Below are positions 1-11,412 of a DNA stretch of 64,000 bases, piece by piece. Both the position numbers and the translations under genes were made by a program. The stretch is from the NCBI GenBank assembly GCA_019054805.1, contig JAHQIY010000005.1, forward strand, positions 3,207,501-3,271,500, written 5' to 3'. How positions within the stretch are numbered: the stretch's first letter is position 1; each line of letters starts with the position of its first letter. This stretch comes from Brachionus manjavacas (lineage: Eukaryota; Rotifera; Eurotatoria; Ploima; Brachionidae). The notes beneath the pieces are model-generated. The model saw nothing but the letters and a program-made list of their open reading frames with translations, had not been told where the DNA came from and did no database searches.

Positions 1-1600
1 TATTTTTACCTATTTAAACAAAAAAAACTTTTTGAATAAATCATTTAAAAATCAATTTTATAATTATAAATTTAAAGTGGTTGACTATAAGAAGATAAAA
101 GGTTCACTTTTTTAATTTGTTATTCGATTTATCTTTTCAAGCTATTGATAATAAAGATTTTCGAGGAATCACTCAAGAGTGATTGATTTCAAGTGAAATT
201 TTTATTATTAAAGATCACAAGCGTTTACGCTTTAAAAATTTAGTTCATTAAACTTAAAATACACAAAAATAAACAAAACATCTTAAGGCTGTAGAAATTG
301 ATCAATCGGTTACATGAAAAATATTTGCAATATATCAAATTACTTAATTTAATTCTTTAGTGGTATACTATTACATTAGTTTATATTTTCTCTAATTAAA
401 CTAATCACTTGAGTAATACTTAATATAAACACATACCACGATTTTCGGCATCTTTGCATCTAACTGTAAATGGAACCTTATGCAATTTAAGATAAGCCAC
501 AGAAAAATCTTACTTTTCATGCAGAGAAATTAATCCTTTCAAAGTATGCTAAGTATGGAACAGATTAAAAATCAAATGAAATTTAATAGATGTGCGCTAC
601 TTTTTCATGGGATTATATGCTGATCAGCTTCTTAGACTACTCATTTTACGTAAGCTGAATTCATGTATGCATAAGCTCATAAAATACGCTTTTAAGAGGC
701 AAAATTATTTTTTAAGGTGCATGATTCATTATTTTGACCGGCATTTCTTAGAGTTAGATCAGAAGAAAAATCTAACTCAATGTTCAAAATAATTTTGATG
801 GTAAAACTTTAGACTAATATTTAAAAAGTTTACCAAGTTATTAATATAATTTAATTTTTATTTGCTAATTATACAAGTTTTCAGCATCAAAAAATTTTCT
901 TGTGGTATCAGTTCATCATGCAAGTCGCTAGAAGATCTTAGAAAAAAAATCTTTGCTACACTGAAATAAAATATAGATTTTTTAAATTTTACAAAAGAAA
1001 TTGAAAAAACTTTGGAAGATGATCCAATGTTATACATGCTTTTAAATCATTGAAATTTCAATACCAACTCTAGACACCTGAAAAATAAGACAATTGAAAA
1101 AATTATTGATTTAAGTTATCAAAAAAAATAAAGCATTGAAACGAAATTATTCTATATTTAATTTAATTAAAATTGGCTTAAATAAGTTTTATCTAAAATT
1201 AAAAAGTAAATAGTACAAAAACTTAAAGGCTTTAATTGAAAGAAAACAAAAAAATGTACCAAATATTTAAATAAGAACTTCAAAGAAAACATAGTTCTAT
1301 TTATTTATTGAATTGCTTGAGGTAACCCTCAGACAGCTCAAAATGGATCAAACTCTTTGCTTTTGCCAATCGATTAAGTGAAAAAAAAAATTGTAAAAAT
1401 TTTTTTGTTTCTTATTCTTTAATTCTTTTTTCAAGGAGGTTTTTTCTGAAATAAATAATAATTGAACAAACAAAAATGGGAACAAAAATAAAATTAGATA
1501 TTAAAAATTAAATTTTTTCAAAAATTTTTTAATCAATTTAAAATGTATTTTTTGGTAAATTTTCAATATCATATTCAAAAGCAAAATATTAGAGAAGGCT
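1..1600. other. AT-rich intergenic DNA, no supported gene
   Basis: I see no open frame here with coding character. The longest, about 66 codons near 592-792, has no ATG start and no recognisable motif. Poly-A and poly-T runs dominate. Confidence 0.6.
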
Positions 1601-2140
1601 AAGTCCAGAAAGGAAGAAATATTTAAATCGAAACTTTAAGACCAAAACATTAAAGATTTAAGTGGAATCAATAGTTATAATGAAGCAAATTCAATCTAGG
1701 TAGAGTGAAACTTTCTGCAATCTAGAACCGCTCAAGGTTACAGAAATCAATGGCTCGACGATCAAGGCAGAAAGAAATAACTCGAAACTCATCGTTTTTA
1801 ATATATTTTTCGAATATTTGAATGAGGAAAGAAAGTCTACGACAGGTGAAGCGCAACCTCCATCGGGCATACAAGATAAAGAGCCAGAGATGCTTTAAGA
1901 GGGTAATGGAAGACAAAACAAAAACAAAAATTATGAGGCGAAGGGGAAAGTAATTGAGGTGGGTGAACCATCCGGCTCTCGAGATCCAAATCTAAAGAGT
2001 CCGGAATGAGTCAGAGAGCAAAGGCCCATAGTCAGAAGAGGAAGACCATCAAGACAAGAGACAGAATTGAAGGGATGGCATTGAATTGAAGGAAATAACG
2101 ATTATGAAAATCGAAGACGATATTACCCAAACATTAGGAT
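1600..2140 (+). other. Purine-rich, coding-like remnant of uncertain origin
   Basis: This stretch is clearly less AT-rich than its surroundings and strongly purine-biased on the + strand. Conceptual translation gives broken runs of charged, low-complexity protein, including an Arg/Pro-rich patch near 2030-2070. It looks like a decayed coding region, either a gene or the end of an old mobile element, but no family can be named with confidence and no intact frame remains. Confidence 0.3.
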
Positions 2141-4550
2141 ATAAAATAGACGATTTATTAAATTTTGTTCTATAATTTTATGTCATATTTAAAAAAAAAT
2201 TTAAAAACAATTTCTTAAAATTTATTTTTGGTATTTAAAGATTGTAGTCAAGAATTACAATAAATTTAGTTCTTATTCATGTTAAGCTTTCGATTACTGT
2301 TTGACTCTTGAGTTTGAATAAACATTTTATTGCTAATGGAATCAACAAATAAGGCTATTTTTATAAATATTTATTATTTGTATGATACATTTTTCTGCCA
2401 TTATCAGACTCTATTATGCAAACATTGTACTGAGATTTAACTCATTAGGCATTATGTGTTAATTTAAAAGATTAAAATAATAATCTCCTAAATTTATAAA
2501 TATTTAGTTTTCTAAGTTGGCTCCTATTAATAAAATATTGAAATTGACGATCGAGTAATTCCAAAATCAGACTTTTTTAATTAACAGTTGAATATTCATG
2601 ACAACAGTGGAATTGAGTAATGCAAAAATATTATTTAATAAAAATGAATTTTGAATAAATTTTAATAAATCATCGAAACCTGCTGTGCGTAATTTAGTAC
2701 TCAATATTCAAATGATAAAATATTACGTCACTCGTTGACTCTCTCAAATATATAATTAAAACTTATTTGCAAAATCAAATCTAATTATAGAAGATAAACA
2801 CACTGTTCGATAAACGTTTAGTCGGACCAATGGACACATATTAGATTTAAAACTATAATTAGCCAATTGAGTAATTATGTATACTTGAATGATTTTATTA
2901 AAAAACTCAAGGCAAATAAGTTTTGTTTACTCGATTAGGAAGAGTAAATAAATTAAAATAGATGATGTTTTAATTTGATTTATTGATTTACTTTTTTTTG
3001 TTCAATTGACTGATTGATTCATTTGATTTCCACGATTATTTCACAATTAATTCAAAATTTTTCAAATTCAGCAATTCTAGAATATTTTAATTAATATTAA
3101 ATGATTTAATTTCCTTTTATGAAGAAAAAAATATTTTTTGAAAAAATAAGTTAGACAAAATAATTATGGGAAATTTTTTTTTTCCAAAACATTCTTTAAA
3201 TCTTAAAAAAATTTACCTTTTTTAGCAATATTTTTCTAAAACTATCTTTTTTTCTCAAAACTTATATCTTTCTGTCGCATGATATTTCCCATATTTTTTT
3301 TAAATTTAACATTAATATTGTTTTAAATTTAAAAAATAAAAAAAATAAATCTATTGTCATATTTCAATTATGATTGAAATTGAATTGATGATCCTTTTTC
3401 TGGAAAATTGAACTTTAAGCAATTAAATTTCATTTTTAAATAATCTTTTCGAATACTTAATTTTTATCATTGATTTTATTATAAAAAAATGAAAAATTAA
3501 AAAAATACAAAAGATTAATTTTTACAAAAGAAACTTTTTCAAAACTTTAGATAGCAAGTAAAGAAATCATATTATCGAGCAATTTTACAATCCGAAATTA
3601 CTTTCTATTTTTTTTTTTGATCGTTTATTTTTAAAACATTTGCTATTGAATTTTTACTTAATTGAGTAAAAATCTATACCTCATAAAAATTTAGCTGAAT
3701 GGAAGAATTCCAACTTGCCTGTGTATTTTCCAAACAATATTGTATATAAAAAAAAATCTTAAATTTGATTTAAAAATGACCACTATGAACAAATATGAAT
3801 ACGTTATAGTAAGAATTTTTAGAAATGGAATATCTTAACTATTTATAGGAATTCAAAAGACTGATTTTTTTTAATTTACTTTTTTAAAATTTGAAGTAAA
3901 GTTTGAATTTAGAATTTTTTTAATTATCTATTTTCACAACAATTAGTTGTAAAAAAATTAAAAAAGTTAATAAATTAAAAATACTTTTACTTTTTTTTAA
4001 ATTAAATTTGAGAAAATTAAAATAGATTTCTATAATATGACTCAAAAAAAATATTTGTTTAATAATTGTCGTAATTTAAAATTGAGTCGGAAAATAACCG
4101 GTTATATTGGAAGAAACTTTGTCCTTCCTTTTGCCAATTACTAAGTTTATTATATTTTGAATTTTTTTTTATAAAGTACCAAATCAAAAAAAATAAAGAA
4201 AATTTGAAATTTTTTTAATTTATTTTATCAAAGATTTCTAAATTCTATCGCGTCATATTTATCTAAAAATGAAAAGGCCAAAATGTTCACAATTAATAAT
4301 TTTATAGTCACTAAATTAGAATTTAAAGAATATTAAAAATAACTGAAATCTATTGAACAGCTACTTTGAAAATTCCGAATAGAGCTCTAATGAGCTATGG
4401 GAGTTGTTAATATTCTATTCTCAGCCCAATGGTTCAATTTTGATACCTAGCCAAAAGACACATTCAAATTTTTACTTTATCGTTTAAAGGTTCATCTATT
4501 TTATTTACCACAAAAACATACCTTGAATTGAATTAATTGAATTTTCGAAG
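2141..4550. other. AT-rich intergenic DNA, nothing recognised
   Basis: Both strands were read. There are only short frames, homopolymer runs and simple A/T-rich sequence, with no repeat boundaries or RNA gene signals that I can support. Confidence 0.5.
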
Positions 4551-4559
4551 TTGTTGGTA

Positions 4560-5060
4560 AAAAATGTACGAAATCATCAATAAAGATTTGTACAACTTTG
4601 TAAAAAGTAATCAATTGCCAAAAGCTGAAGTTGTAAGTCTTGGATACAAAAAACGTTATTTCTGTTGTTGGCTTAATGTTAAATAAAAAGATAAAACTTT
4701 CAAAAGAAAAAAAGGAAGTGGTACCCTGCTAGAATTGTGACGAAACTAAAGGTTGCTAAACTTAGAGCCTATTTATACCATAAATCGAGTCGTTTGCAAA
4801 GAAAGATGGCTAGAAAGTTTAATTGCCACTATACCTATATCGGAAAGATTTTAAAGTAGTATTCAAACATCAAAAAGTATAAAAGAACACAAGAGACCTC
4901 ATTTAAATGCTAACCCGGAGATGGCAGCCAGGTCAAAGATTTCTGGAGATATTTGAAAGCTAAAGTTAATGAGAGTGATTGGAAGGCCAAAAATCTTAAG
5001 CAACTCGAAAACAAAATTCGCACTTGAGATCATTGAGATCATTGAGATCAATTCATTAAC
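4560..5060 (+). mobile_element. Decayed Tc1/mariner-type transposase with internal deletion
   Basis: Two coding blocks of an IS630/Tc1/mariner transposase can be read on the + strand. The first (about 4730-4860) is helix-turn-helix-like, with residues such as LRAYLYHKSSRLQRKMARKF, as expected of the N-terminal DNA-binding part. The second (about 4930-5030) reads like the C-terminal end of the catalytic domain, with FWRYLKAKVNESDWKAKN close to the usual FWxxLKxxV pattern. Very little lies between them, so most of the DDE/D catalytic core appears to be missing. Frames change and stops occur. I could not define the terminal inverted repeats or a TA target duplication, so the ends given are only the limits of recognisable sequence. 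Confidence 0.6.
5024..5050 (+). repeat. Short tandem repeat, 3 x 9 bp (TTGAGATCA)
   Basis: Three perfect copies of a 9-bp unit lie directly behind the mariner C-terminal block. It is probably a small replication-slippage array. Confidence 0.8.
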
Positions 5061-5609
5061 TGATATTATTTTTCAAATTAGGAGGGTTCAGTAATTTAAA
5101 AATAATTAAAAAAAAATTTTTTATTGAAAAAATTAATTTTGTGCCATTTTTTATTCTACACCCGTTAATTGCCTTTATCTTTAGTCGCTTGATGACACCA
5201 AAAGAATAAAAAAATATAATTATATTTTTCATTTTTTATTTTTCACAATTTAATTTTTTTTACAATCGAGAAAAATTTTTTTATTATTTTTTTTTAATTT
5301 TAGAATCAATTTAAAGAGCTCAAAGAGATTAATTTTTTTATCTACCAGGCCAAATCAGCTTAAATCGTTGATCCGAATCGATAAGGGTTCTAAAACAGTA
5401 AATTAGATGATAAGTGAGTTATAACGATGAATTGCCTGCGGAATTTAAGGTATTGCAAAGAATAAAGAACGTGGACTTAAGTCTAGAAAAAGGGGAGGGG
5501 TTTAATTAAGCTAGAATTGATTAATTTAAATGGACAAAAACAAATTCTACCTATGAAATCGATTGGTCACAAAATTATCGATTGACAATAATAACGACAT
5601 TTTTGCATC

Positions 5610-5647
5610 CAATATAAATACATGTAAAAATTCTAAAATCCCACGTG
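5610..5647 (+). promoter_or_regulatory. Possible bHLH gene promoter: TATA-like site and E-box
   Basis: A TATA-like AATATAAATA lies about 55 bp before the start codon of the bHLH gene, and a perfect E-box CACGTG lies at 5642-5647, 22 bp before the ATG. An E-box beside a proneural-type bHLH gene could serve auto- or cross-regulation, but short motifs also occur by chance in this DNA. Confidence 0.3.
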
Positions 5648-5669
5648 AAAAATTAGCGAGCTGTTTTAA

Positions 5670-6200
5670 ATGTTGAATCAACAATCAGAACAATATTTCT
5701 ATCCGAGGCCGAACACTTTCGGCTATTTCGAAGAAGTTCCGCGAAATCGCGGCGGTAGAAAACAAGTCAAGCCAGGCACCACAAAGAGAAATGCACGAGA
5801 GAGAAACAGAGTCAAATTCATAAACAATTGCTTCGAAGTTCTACGAGAGCACATTCCTTATGAGCTTTTTGTGGATGAGAATAAACCTAATGGAAATCAG
5901 CGAAAATTAAGCAAAGTCGAAACTCTAAAATACGCTTCATTGTATATTAAACAATTGACCGAATTGCTTCAACAAACCAACAATCAAAATTACCAAGAGA
6001 TGTCAAGTGAAGATAGCTCCATTAAACGTGCCAAAACTCAAATCCAAGTGAATCCGTACGAATATCACTATTTTAATAGTATTGGTAACAATCAAGACTT
6101 GGTTTATAACCAGTTTTCTTCGGGAATTTCTTCGATGGGATCAAACGAATACATGTACAGTCCGACTAGTTCATCTTCGTCTAATTATTCTTTTTATTAA
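5670..6200 (+). CDS. Achaete-scute-like bHLH transcription factor
   Basis: This is a single-exon gene of 176 residues starting at ATG. A basic helix-loop-helix domain spans about residues 38-100: basic region [15 protein letters not shown], helix 1 [11 protein letters not shown], helix 2 [17 protein letters not shown]. The RERNRVK basic region and the SKVETL start of helix 2 are hallmarks of the achaete-scute (ASCL) family, which bind E-boxes as heterodimers with E proteins and promote neural fate. The loop (about residues 66-78) is a few residues longer than in typical ASCL proteins, so exact orthology is open. The C-terminus is rich in Ser, Tyr and Asn. It lacks introns, as is common for this family. 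A polyadenylation signal AATAAA follows at 6288. The N-terminal 30 residues are unremarkable. Confidence 0.85.
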   Translation: MLNQQSEQYFYPRPNTFGYFEEVPRNRGGRKQVKPGTTKRNARERNRVKFINNCFEVLREHIPYELFVDENKPNGNQRKLSKVETLKYASLYIKQLTELLQQTNNQNYQEMSSEDSSIKRAKTQIQVNPYEYHYFNSIGNNQDLVYNQFSSGISSMGSNEYMYSPTSSSSSNYSFY

Positions 6201-6287
6201 ATTTCGATCAAGAAAATGTTGTAAAGAAAATGTACATTAGTTTTTATTATTATTTAATAGCATCAAAAAAAAATAATATATTTTTTG

Positions 6288-6293
6288 AATAAA
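6288..6293 (+). terminator. Polyadenylation signal of the bHLH gene
   Basis: A perfect AATAAA lies about 88 bp after the stop codon, in the only sensible place for the 3' end of the gene. It is a short motif in AT-rich DNA, so position is the main support. Confidence 0.45.
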
Positions 6294-6708
6294 ATTTTTA
6301 AAATTACTCAATTTTTTATTTAAACTTTGTTTTCAAAAAATAAATTAACAAATTTCGAGATTGCAACGATTGTCTGTCAGGAGATCAGTAGAAATATTTT
6401 AATAATTTCGAATTATGTGGAATGACAAAGAAAAGTTTTTGCTCAAGTTTTATTTAATGAATTAAAAAAAAATAAATCAGAAAAGGTGAATGACATTAGT
6501 TTTTTATATGTTCATTGGAATTCTGAGCAGAAATAATATTAAGCTTTAACAAAATAATTCTAGCTAATTCAAATATTCTTTAGAAAAAATTGAGTAACTT
6601 AATTTTTGTTTTGAATGAAAAAAGTTTCGTTTAATTAAAAATATTTAAAAGTAAAAAAGATTCTTATTATAAAAGAAGAAATAATAAATAGAAGTTTCCA
6701 TTTTTCTA

Positions 6709-6976
6709 GTTGAGTCGGTATAGCCGAATAACTTGTGTGTTAGTCATTAAAGCAGAGGATCAAATGTCCAAAACCGATTGAGGAGAAAAATATTTAAAAT
6801 ATCGCTACTGTACTGGACAAATGTTTGCACCCTTTTCATGATGAAAAAGGGGAATCGGTTTCGACTGGGTAATAATTATGATCAACTCCATGCAGTAAGC
6901 TTTTTGCAAAATTGGAATCGTGGCTCAAAAAGGAGATGAGGACCTCCCTTATAAACCACTAGGATAAAAAAGGAAA
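6709..6976 (+). mobile_element. tRNA-derived SINE, copy A (diverged)
   Basis: The 5' part (6709-6770) resembles a tRNA gene: TAGCCGAATAACTTG matches a pol III A box loosely and GGATCAAATGTCC matches a B box. The body that follows, with CGACTGGGTAATAATT near 6867 and CCACTAGGAT near 6956, is shared with copies at 43.8-44.1 kb and 46.9-47.0 kb, by eye about 70% identical. The three share order and length of blocks, so this is one dispersed family. This copy looks the oldest. SINEs of this type are mobilised by a partner LINE, which cannot be named here. Confidence 0.65.
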
Positions 6977-9100
6977 AATTTTTTAGTTTTTTTTTTTTAA
7001 AGTGTCTCATAAAAAATATCCGTGAAGCACAAATAAAGAAGACCGTAATTTTTTTTGCTCACAAATATGAGATAATAAAATTAAATTTGTAATATTATAC
7101 TCTTTTTGGAAATTTTTATTTAATTTACTTATTAGTTTAAAAATTTCGTTTATCTGAAAAAAAAACGTCAAATAATAAAATTAAATTTTTTTTTATCTTC
7201 CTGAATTAGATCTTTTGTTTTGAATTTAGAAAAAAGGATTGATTAATTCCGTAAAATCGTGTAAATTTTAAGCCATTATTTTAAAAATTAAAACAATTTT
7301 TCAATTTAAATATATTTTATTTTAGATATGATCAAGAGGTTTAAATAGAGGACTTAGTCTGCGAGTATGTTCATTATATTTTTCATAAAGGTAAATCATT
7401 TTCTTGTCAAATCTATTGTGTAATTAAATTTAATTAGGACTAATACAACTTGAGGCAAAAAGTATGTTTTTTCAAAATTTTCCTCGAGTCAAATTAAGAC
7501 TTTATTTTTTTCACTATTTAAGTGATCAAGAGATACTTATCAAATATTATAAATATTGTATATATTATATATTAATATATTTGTTAAATAAACTTAACAA
7601 ATTTGTATTGAATGAAAATTTTAAAATTTAGTCAAAAAAAGCACTAAATTAAAATAGAAAAACATATTTTCATTAAGTTTAACAAAAAGGCTGATCATGT
7701 GATTTTCTTATTGAGAATGGCATTTTTAGTTAGTAGAAATTTAAGAATAATGAATTATTAGACTTTTTTTTCATTAAATAATTAGAATGCTTTTAATTCT
7801 AATTAAAAAAATTTAAACTTAAATAAAAAAATTTTTTTGCAACCACATAATGACAGTCTTTAAGCTCACTTAAAACAAATATAGAACTAAGGATTTAAAT
7901 TTTTTGTTGTTTTTATTTTAAAAGAAATTTCAAATACAATTTTTTATTTGTATTTAAAAAATGGGTCTGGATGAATTAAAATAATGAAAAATTGATTACT
8001 AAAACATAAGGCAAATTAATGTAATTCGAATGGATGTAAAATGTGAAATTAAAATCTCATTAAGGTTCCGTAATCAATCAAAGTTAAATTCCATCTCAAA
8101 AAATTAAATTCAAATTATTTGAATTCTAGTTGACTGAAATGAAAGACTTCCGAATTAAATAAAATAGAAATTTGTTAAACAAACCGTGCTCACTACTTGT
8201 TCTTGTATTAATTGCTTTTCTTAACACTTTTTTCCAAATTCTTTTCGAATTATTGTTTATTTTAAATATTTAATTTGGCTCTTAAATCGTGCCGAATCTA
8301 GTTAAGACCAAAAGAGATAAAGTTGTCTGTTTTAATTGAGTCTAAGTACATTTTTCTTAATTGGACGAAATCTTTTCGTAAGTTATTAAAATAATAAAAT
8401 TTTATTCTTTTTTTCGCGTGTCTTTCGACGTGTCGTGATTTATTAAACATTAGATAATCATCTAGCACCAATTAATTAACTTGAGTATTGAATTAAGAAA
8501 ACAGTTTCATGATTTTCAATTATTAATTCGAACCTGAAGCATATGATATAAATAAGCTGACAAAAAACTAAAAAAATGACCTAAAAGTTATTCAAACTCG
8601 ACACTTTATTAAATTGTATGTGAATTAGTAAAATAAGATTTAAAAACTATGAGCAGATGTACGCTGCTTGTATTTAGACACACTATGAACTCATTTTGCT
8701 TTTAATTGTCCCTTGAACAACTTTAACCCAAAAAGATAATCTTATTGACAGGAAAATAATTTTTCAAGAGTCGAAGAGTGACTGATTGACTTCTTTAGTG
8801 CTTTAGTATCTAAAATAAGAATGATTAATTCAAAAATAATTAATTCAAATACGGAAAAATATTAAATAGATTTCCGTAATTAAAATCTCAAAATTCTTAA
8901 TCAACTTGAAATGCCAACAAAAAAGGATGTTCAAAGAAGAATTCAAAGTACATCATCTATTAATTAATTTAACTACTTTTTTTTTCTTTTATTTTACTTT
9001 TTTTAAATTTCTGAAATAAAAAAAAAGGTATTGTAAGATTCAGTACAAAATGATAAAAAGAACAGAAAAAAATGTAAAAAAAATTGAATTGCTTATTTTC
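6977..9100. other. AT-rich intergenic DNA, nothing recognised
   Basis: No gene, RNA or bounded repeat is supported. Only short frames and A/T runs are seen. Confidence 0.5.
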
Positions 9101-9106
9101 TAAGGG

Positions 9107-9320
9107 TTTAAACTTAGTTCTGTAAATGAAACATAGTGCAACATTAAAAATTGCATCAATATCAAGTTGTGCTAAATTTGGAGAGTTAAGCAGAAATTTA
9201 ATTTCAATATAATCGAGCGTAGTGCATTTTGGAGAGATTTAGCACAGCATTAGCAGACTTTTACACTTGATGCAACTTTGAATGTTGCATCATGCTGCAT
9301 TCACAGAACTAATTTTAAAC
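9107..9320. mobile_element. Small inverted-repeat element (MITE-like)
   Basis: The two ends form imperfect inverted repeats about 50 bp long. The left arm (from 9107) and the reverse complement of the right arm (ending at 9320) both carry TTAGTTCTGT followed by a GTGCAACATT/ATGCAACATT and TTGCATCAA pattern. The total is about 214 bp with no coding capacity. TTAA occurs at both edges (9108 and 9315), which could be a piggyBac-type target site, but the sequence around the ends is too AT-rich to be sure. The superfamily is therefore left open. Confidence 0.55.
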
Positions 9321-9559
9321 TTTTAAAAAAAAGTTATTTAATTTTTTCATACTTTGTTCTGTTTTTTTTGTGATCAGAAAATTTTTAATAAAAAATAAAA
9401 AAAATTTTGTGACTTAGACTTAAAACTGTGGCTTAAAAACAAGTCTGGTCGGATACAATTCAGACCTTTTCTTATCTTGAATAACTGTATCATAGTCAAG
9501 AACTTATAATTTATTTTCAATTGCCCAAGAAATAATAAAGCTTTGCTAGCCTAATTTTT

Positions 9560-10200
9560 AGTGTCACTTAAAAACTTAAGGCTGCATACCATATCCTTTA
9601 CTGTAAAAGTAGATTAATGAACGGTTGAATTCCATTACTTTACATTTATCAATGTGGAATATCATGCGTCAGGACCATAAAGCACGTCTAAGTCTTAATG
9701 TAACATTCTTAAGTCACTGTCATCGAGGATAGTTATAAAAAGTTGCTGTCGTTAGAGACAAGTTAATTGATATGGTTCACTGCGTCTGGAAAATAATTGA
9801 TGTTGAACAAAAAGTAAGATATCAAGAACGCTGCCTTGAGGCAGTCTACTGGTAACTCATCTCCAATCCGCTACAGTTATCGATACCTTCACTAATTAAA
9901 ACTATAGTTTTAAGCAGGTTTGTTTTTTTTAGAACGAAGCCATGTTGTTCAGAGGCTATGAGGCTGTTGCTGAAAAGATGATTCATGATGTGCCTAATTA
10001 TTCATTCCATTAATTTGCAAGAAATAGCAGTTGATGATTTACAAACGAGTAAATGTGATCTAGACCCGAGGATTTACTTGGATTGAGACGATAGGCATAT
10101 TTTCCTAAATTAGAAAAGAAGGCGTCTATGTTGACCGCACGCATTGAATCTGAACGGAGTGAAAGTCGGGTGCTTTTTCAGAAGATCGACGAAGGAAGAC
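9560..10200 (-). mobile_element. LINE reverse-transcriptase remnant
   Basis: Read on the minus strand, this gives a decayed LINE RT. From high to low coordinate there is LNPSKSSGLDHIYSFV (RT entry block, near 10080), then SLIASEQHGFVLKKTNLLKT (RT block, near 9950), then a stretch around a CSGLEMSY segment, then FHIDKCKVMEF (C-terminal RT block, near 9640). Order and spacing fit a CR1/Jockey-like non-LTR element. Several frame changes and stops are present and the polymerase YADD box is not preserved. It is an old copy, truncated at both ends. Confidence 0.7.
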
Positions 10201-10737
10201 ACTGCTCAATATTTATGCTTTGATAATATTATTAAAGTTTCTTGTGATAAAAAGTTATTTTGAGCCAGAAAATCAAAGATTCTCTACTATGGTTTCAAGC
10301 CGTAGCTAATTATTATTTTAATAAATTTAAATAGAGATTTTAATTATTTATCACAAGGTGCAAATTTAAGGTGTAATCGCAACAAAATTTTCCCCAAATT
10401 GGATTTAGATTTTTAAATGGCATTATAACTCGATAGGACCAATTGATCCGGCAACATTATAAAGAATTATTTGCCAAAATGAATGAATTTGTTTTATAAA
10501 AAATGGCTAAATAATATGAATTTTTTAAAGTTATTAATTAGACTACGTTGAAATCTACAAAAAAAAATATTTATTATAAGATTTTTAATGCATTCCAAAG
10601 ATATTGAGATTTAAATTTTAATAATTGAATTGTTTTTTTCTTGTTAATCACTTTATCACTATGTCTATTTTTTTTTAAATCTTAAAAAATATCTAAAATA
10701 ATTAAAAATATAAATTTTAAATTATTTTAGAGAACAA

Positions 10738-10846
10738 GACAGTATGGCCGAGTGGTCTAAGGCGCCAGACTCAAGTTTGAAACATAACTGTTAATGTGTG
10801 TTCTGGTCAGTGTATACTGGCGTGGGTTCAAATCCCACTGCTGTCA
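10738..10846 (+). tRNA. tRNA-Leu(CAA) with intron
   Basis: The acceptor stem GACAGTA pairs with TGCTGTC, followed by discriminator A. The D-arm region GGCCGAGTGGTCTAAGGC is typical of leucine tRNAs. Anticodon stem CCAGA/TCTGG encloses anticodon CAA at 10772-10774, followed by a 25-nt intron (10776-10800) at the canonical position after base 37. A long variable arm (CAGTGTATACTG) and T arm GTGGG-TTCAAAT-CCCAC complete a class II tRNA. Intron-containing tRNA-Leu(CAA) is the norm in animals. A run of seven T after 10848 would end pol III transcription. Two near-identical genes lie at 26,703 and 38,211. Confidence 0.97.
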
Positions 10847-11412
10847 AATTTTTTTATACTAAATTGTTGAAATTACTTAGAAAAATATTAATTAATTTCA
10901 TTTGAATTCGCCTTGAAAAAATCATACTTAAAACTCTTTTTTTTATCCCTCTTTCTTTTTTAATTATGATCAAAGTTTTCACAATCTTTCAGATATTAAT
11001 TTAACATTCTAAGAAACCAAAAAATTTATATCATAAAAAATTTCAAAAAATTCTGATATTTTGAATTCCAATTGATTAAATTTATTTCAAATTAATATTA
11101 AAATTTTTTCTCCTTTTTTGTTTTTTTTTTCAAATTATTCAAATAAAGAACAAACTTAAAATTTTCTTATTTCTAAAATCTTTTTTGAATCATTTTTCTA
11201 GAATAATTATTAAAAAAAAGTAAGAATATAAGATGTGGATCTCGATTACCCGAGAGAAACTAGATTTTATATGTTTTTAATTATAATCTGTTTTGGAATT
11301 TTTTTTTAAAACTTACAAGACTATTTTTAAGTCATTACCGTTTTTTTATAAATACAAAAGTGAATATTTTATAAATAAAAGTGGATATTTTAAAAATTTA
11401 ATATCGCTCATA

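Noticed and set aside
592-792. Open frame of 66 codons
   Set aside because: No ATG start, no motif, and composition like the surrounding noncoding DNA.
11293-11412. Upstream extension of the Lys/Ser/Glu-rich protein
   Set aside because: It would start at TTG, not ATG, and its Phe/Tyr/Lys-rich composition is that of translated AT-rich UTR.
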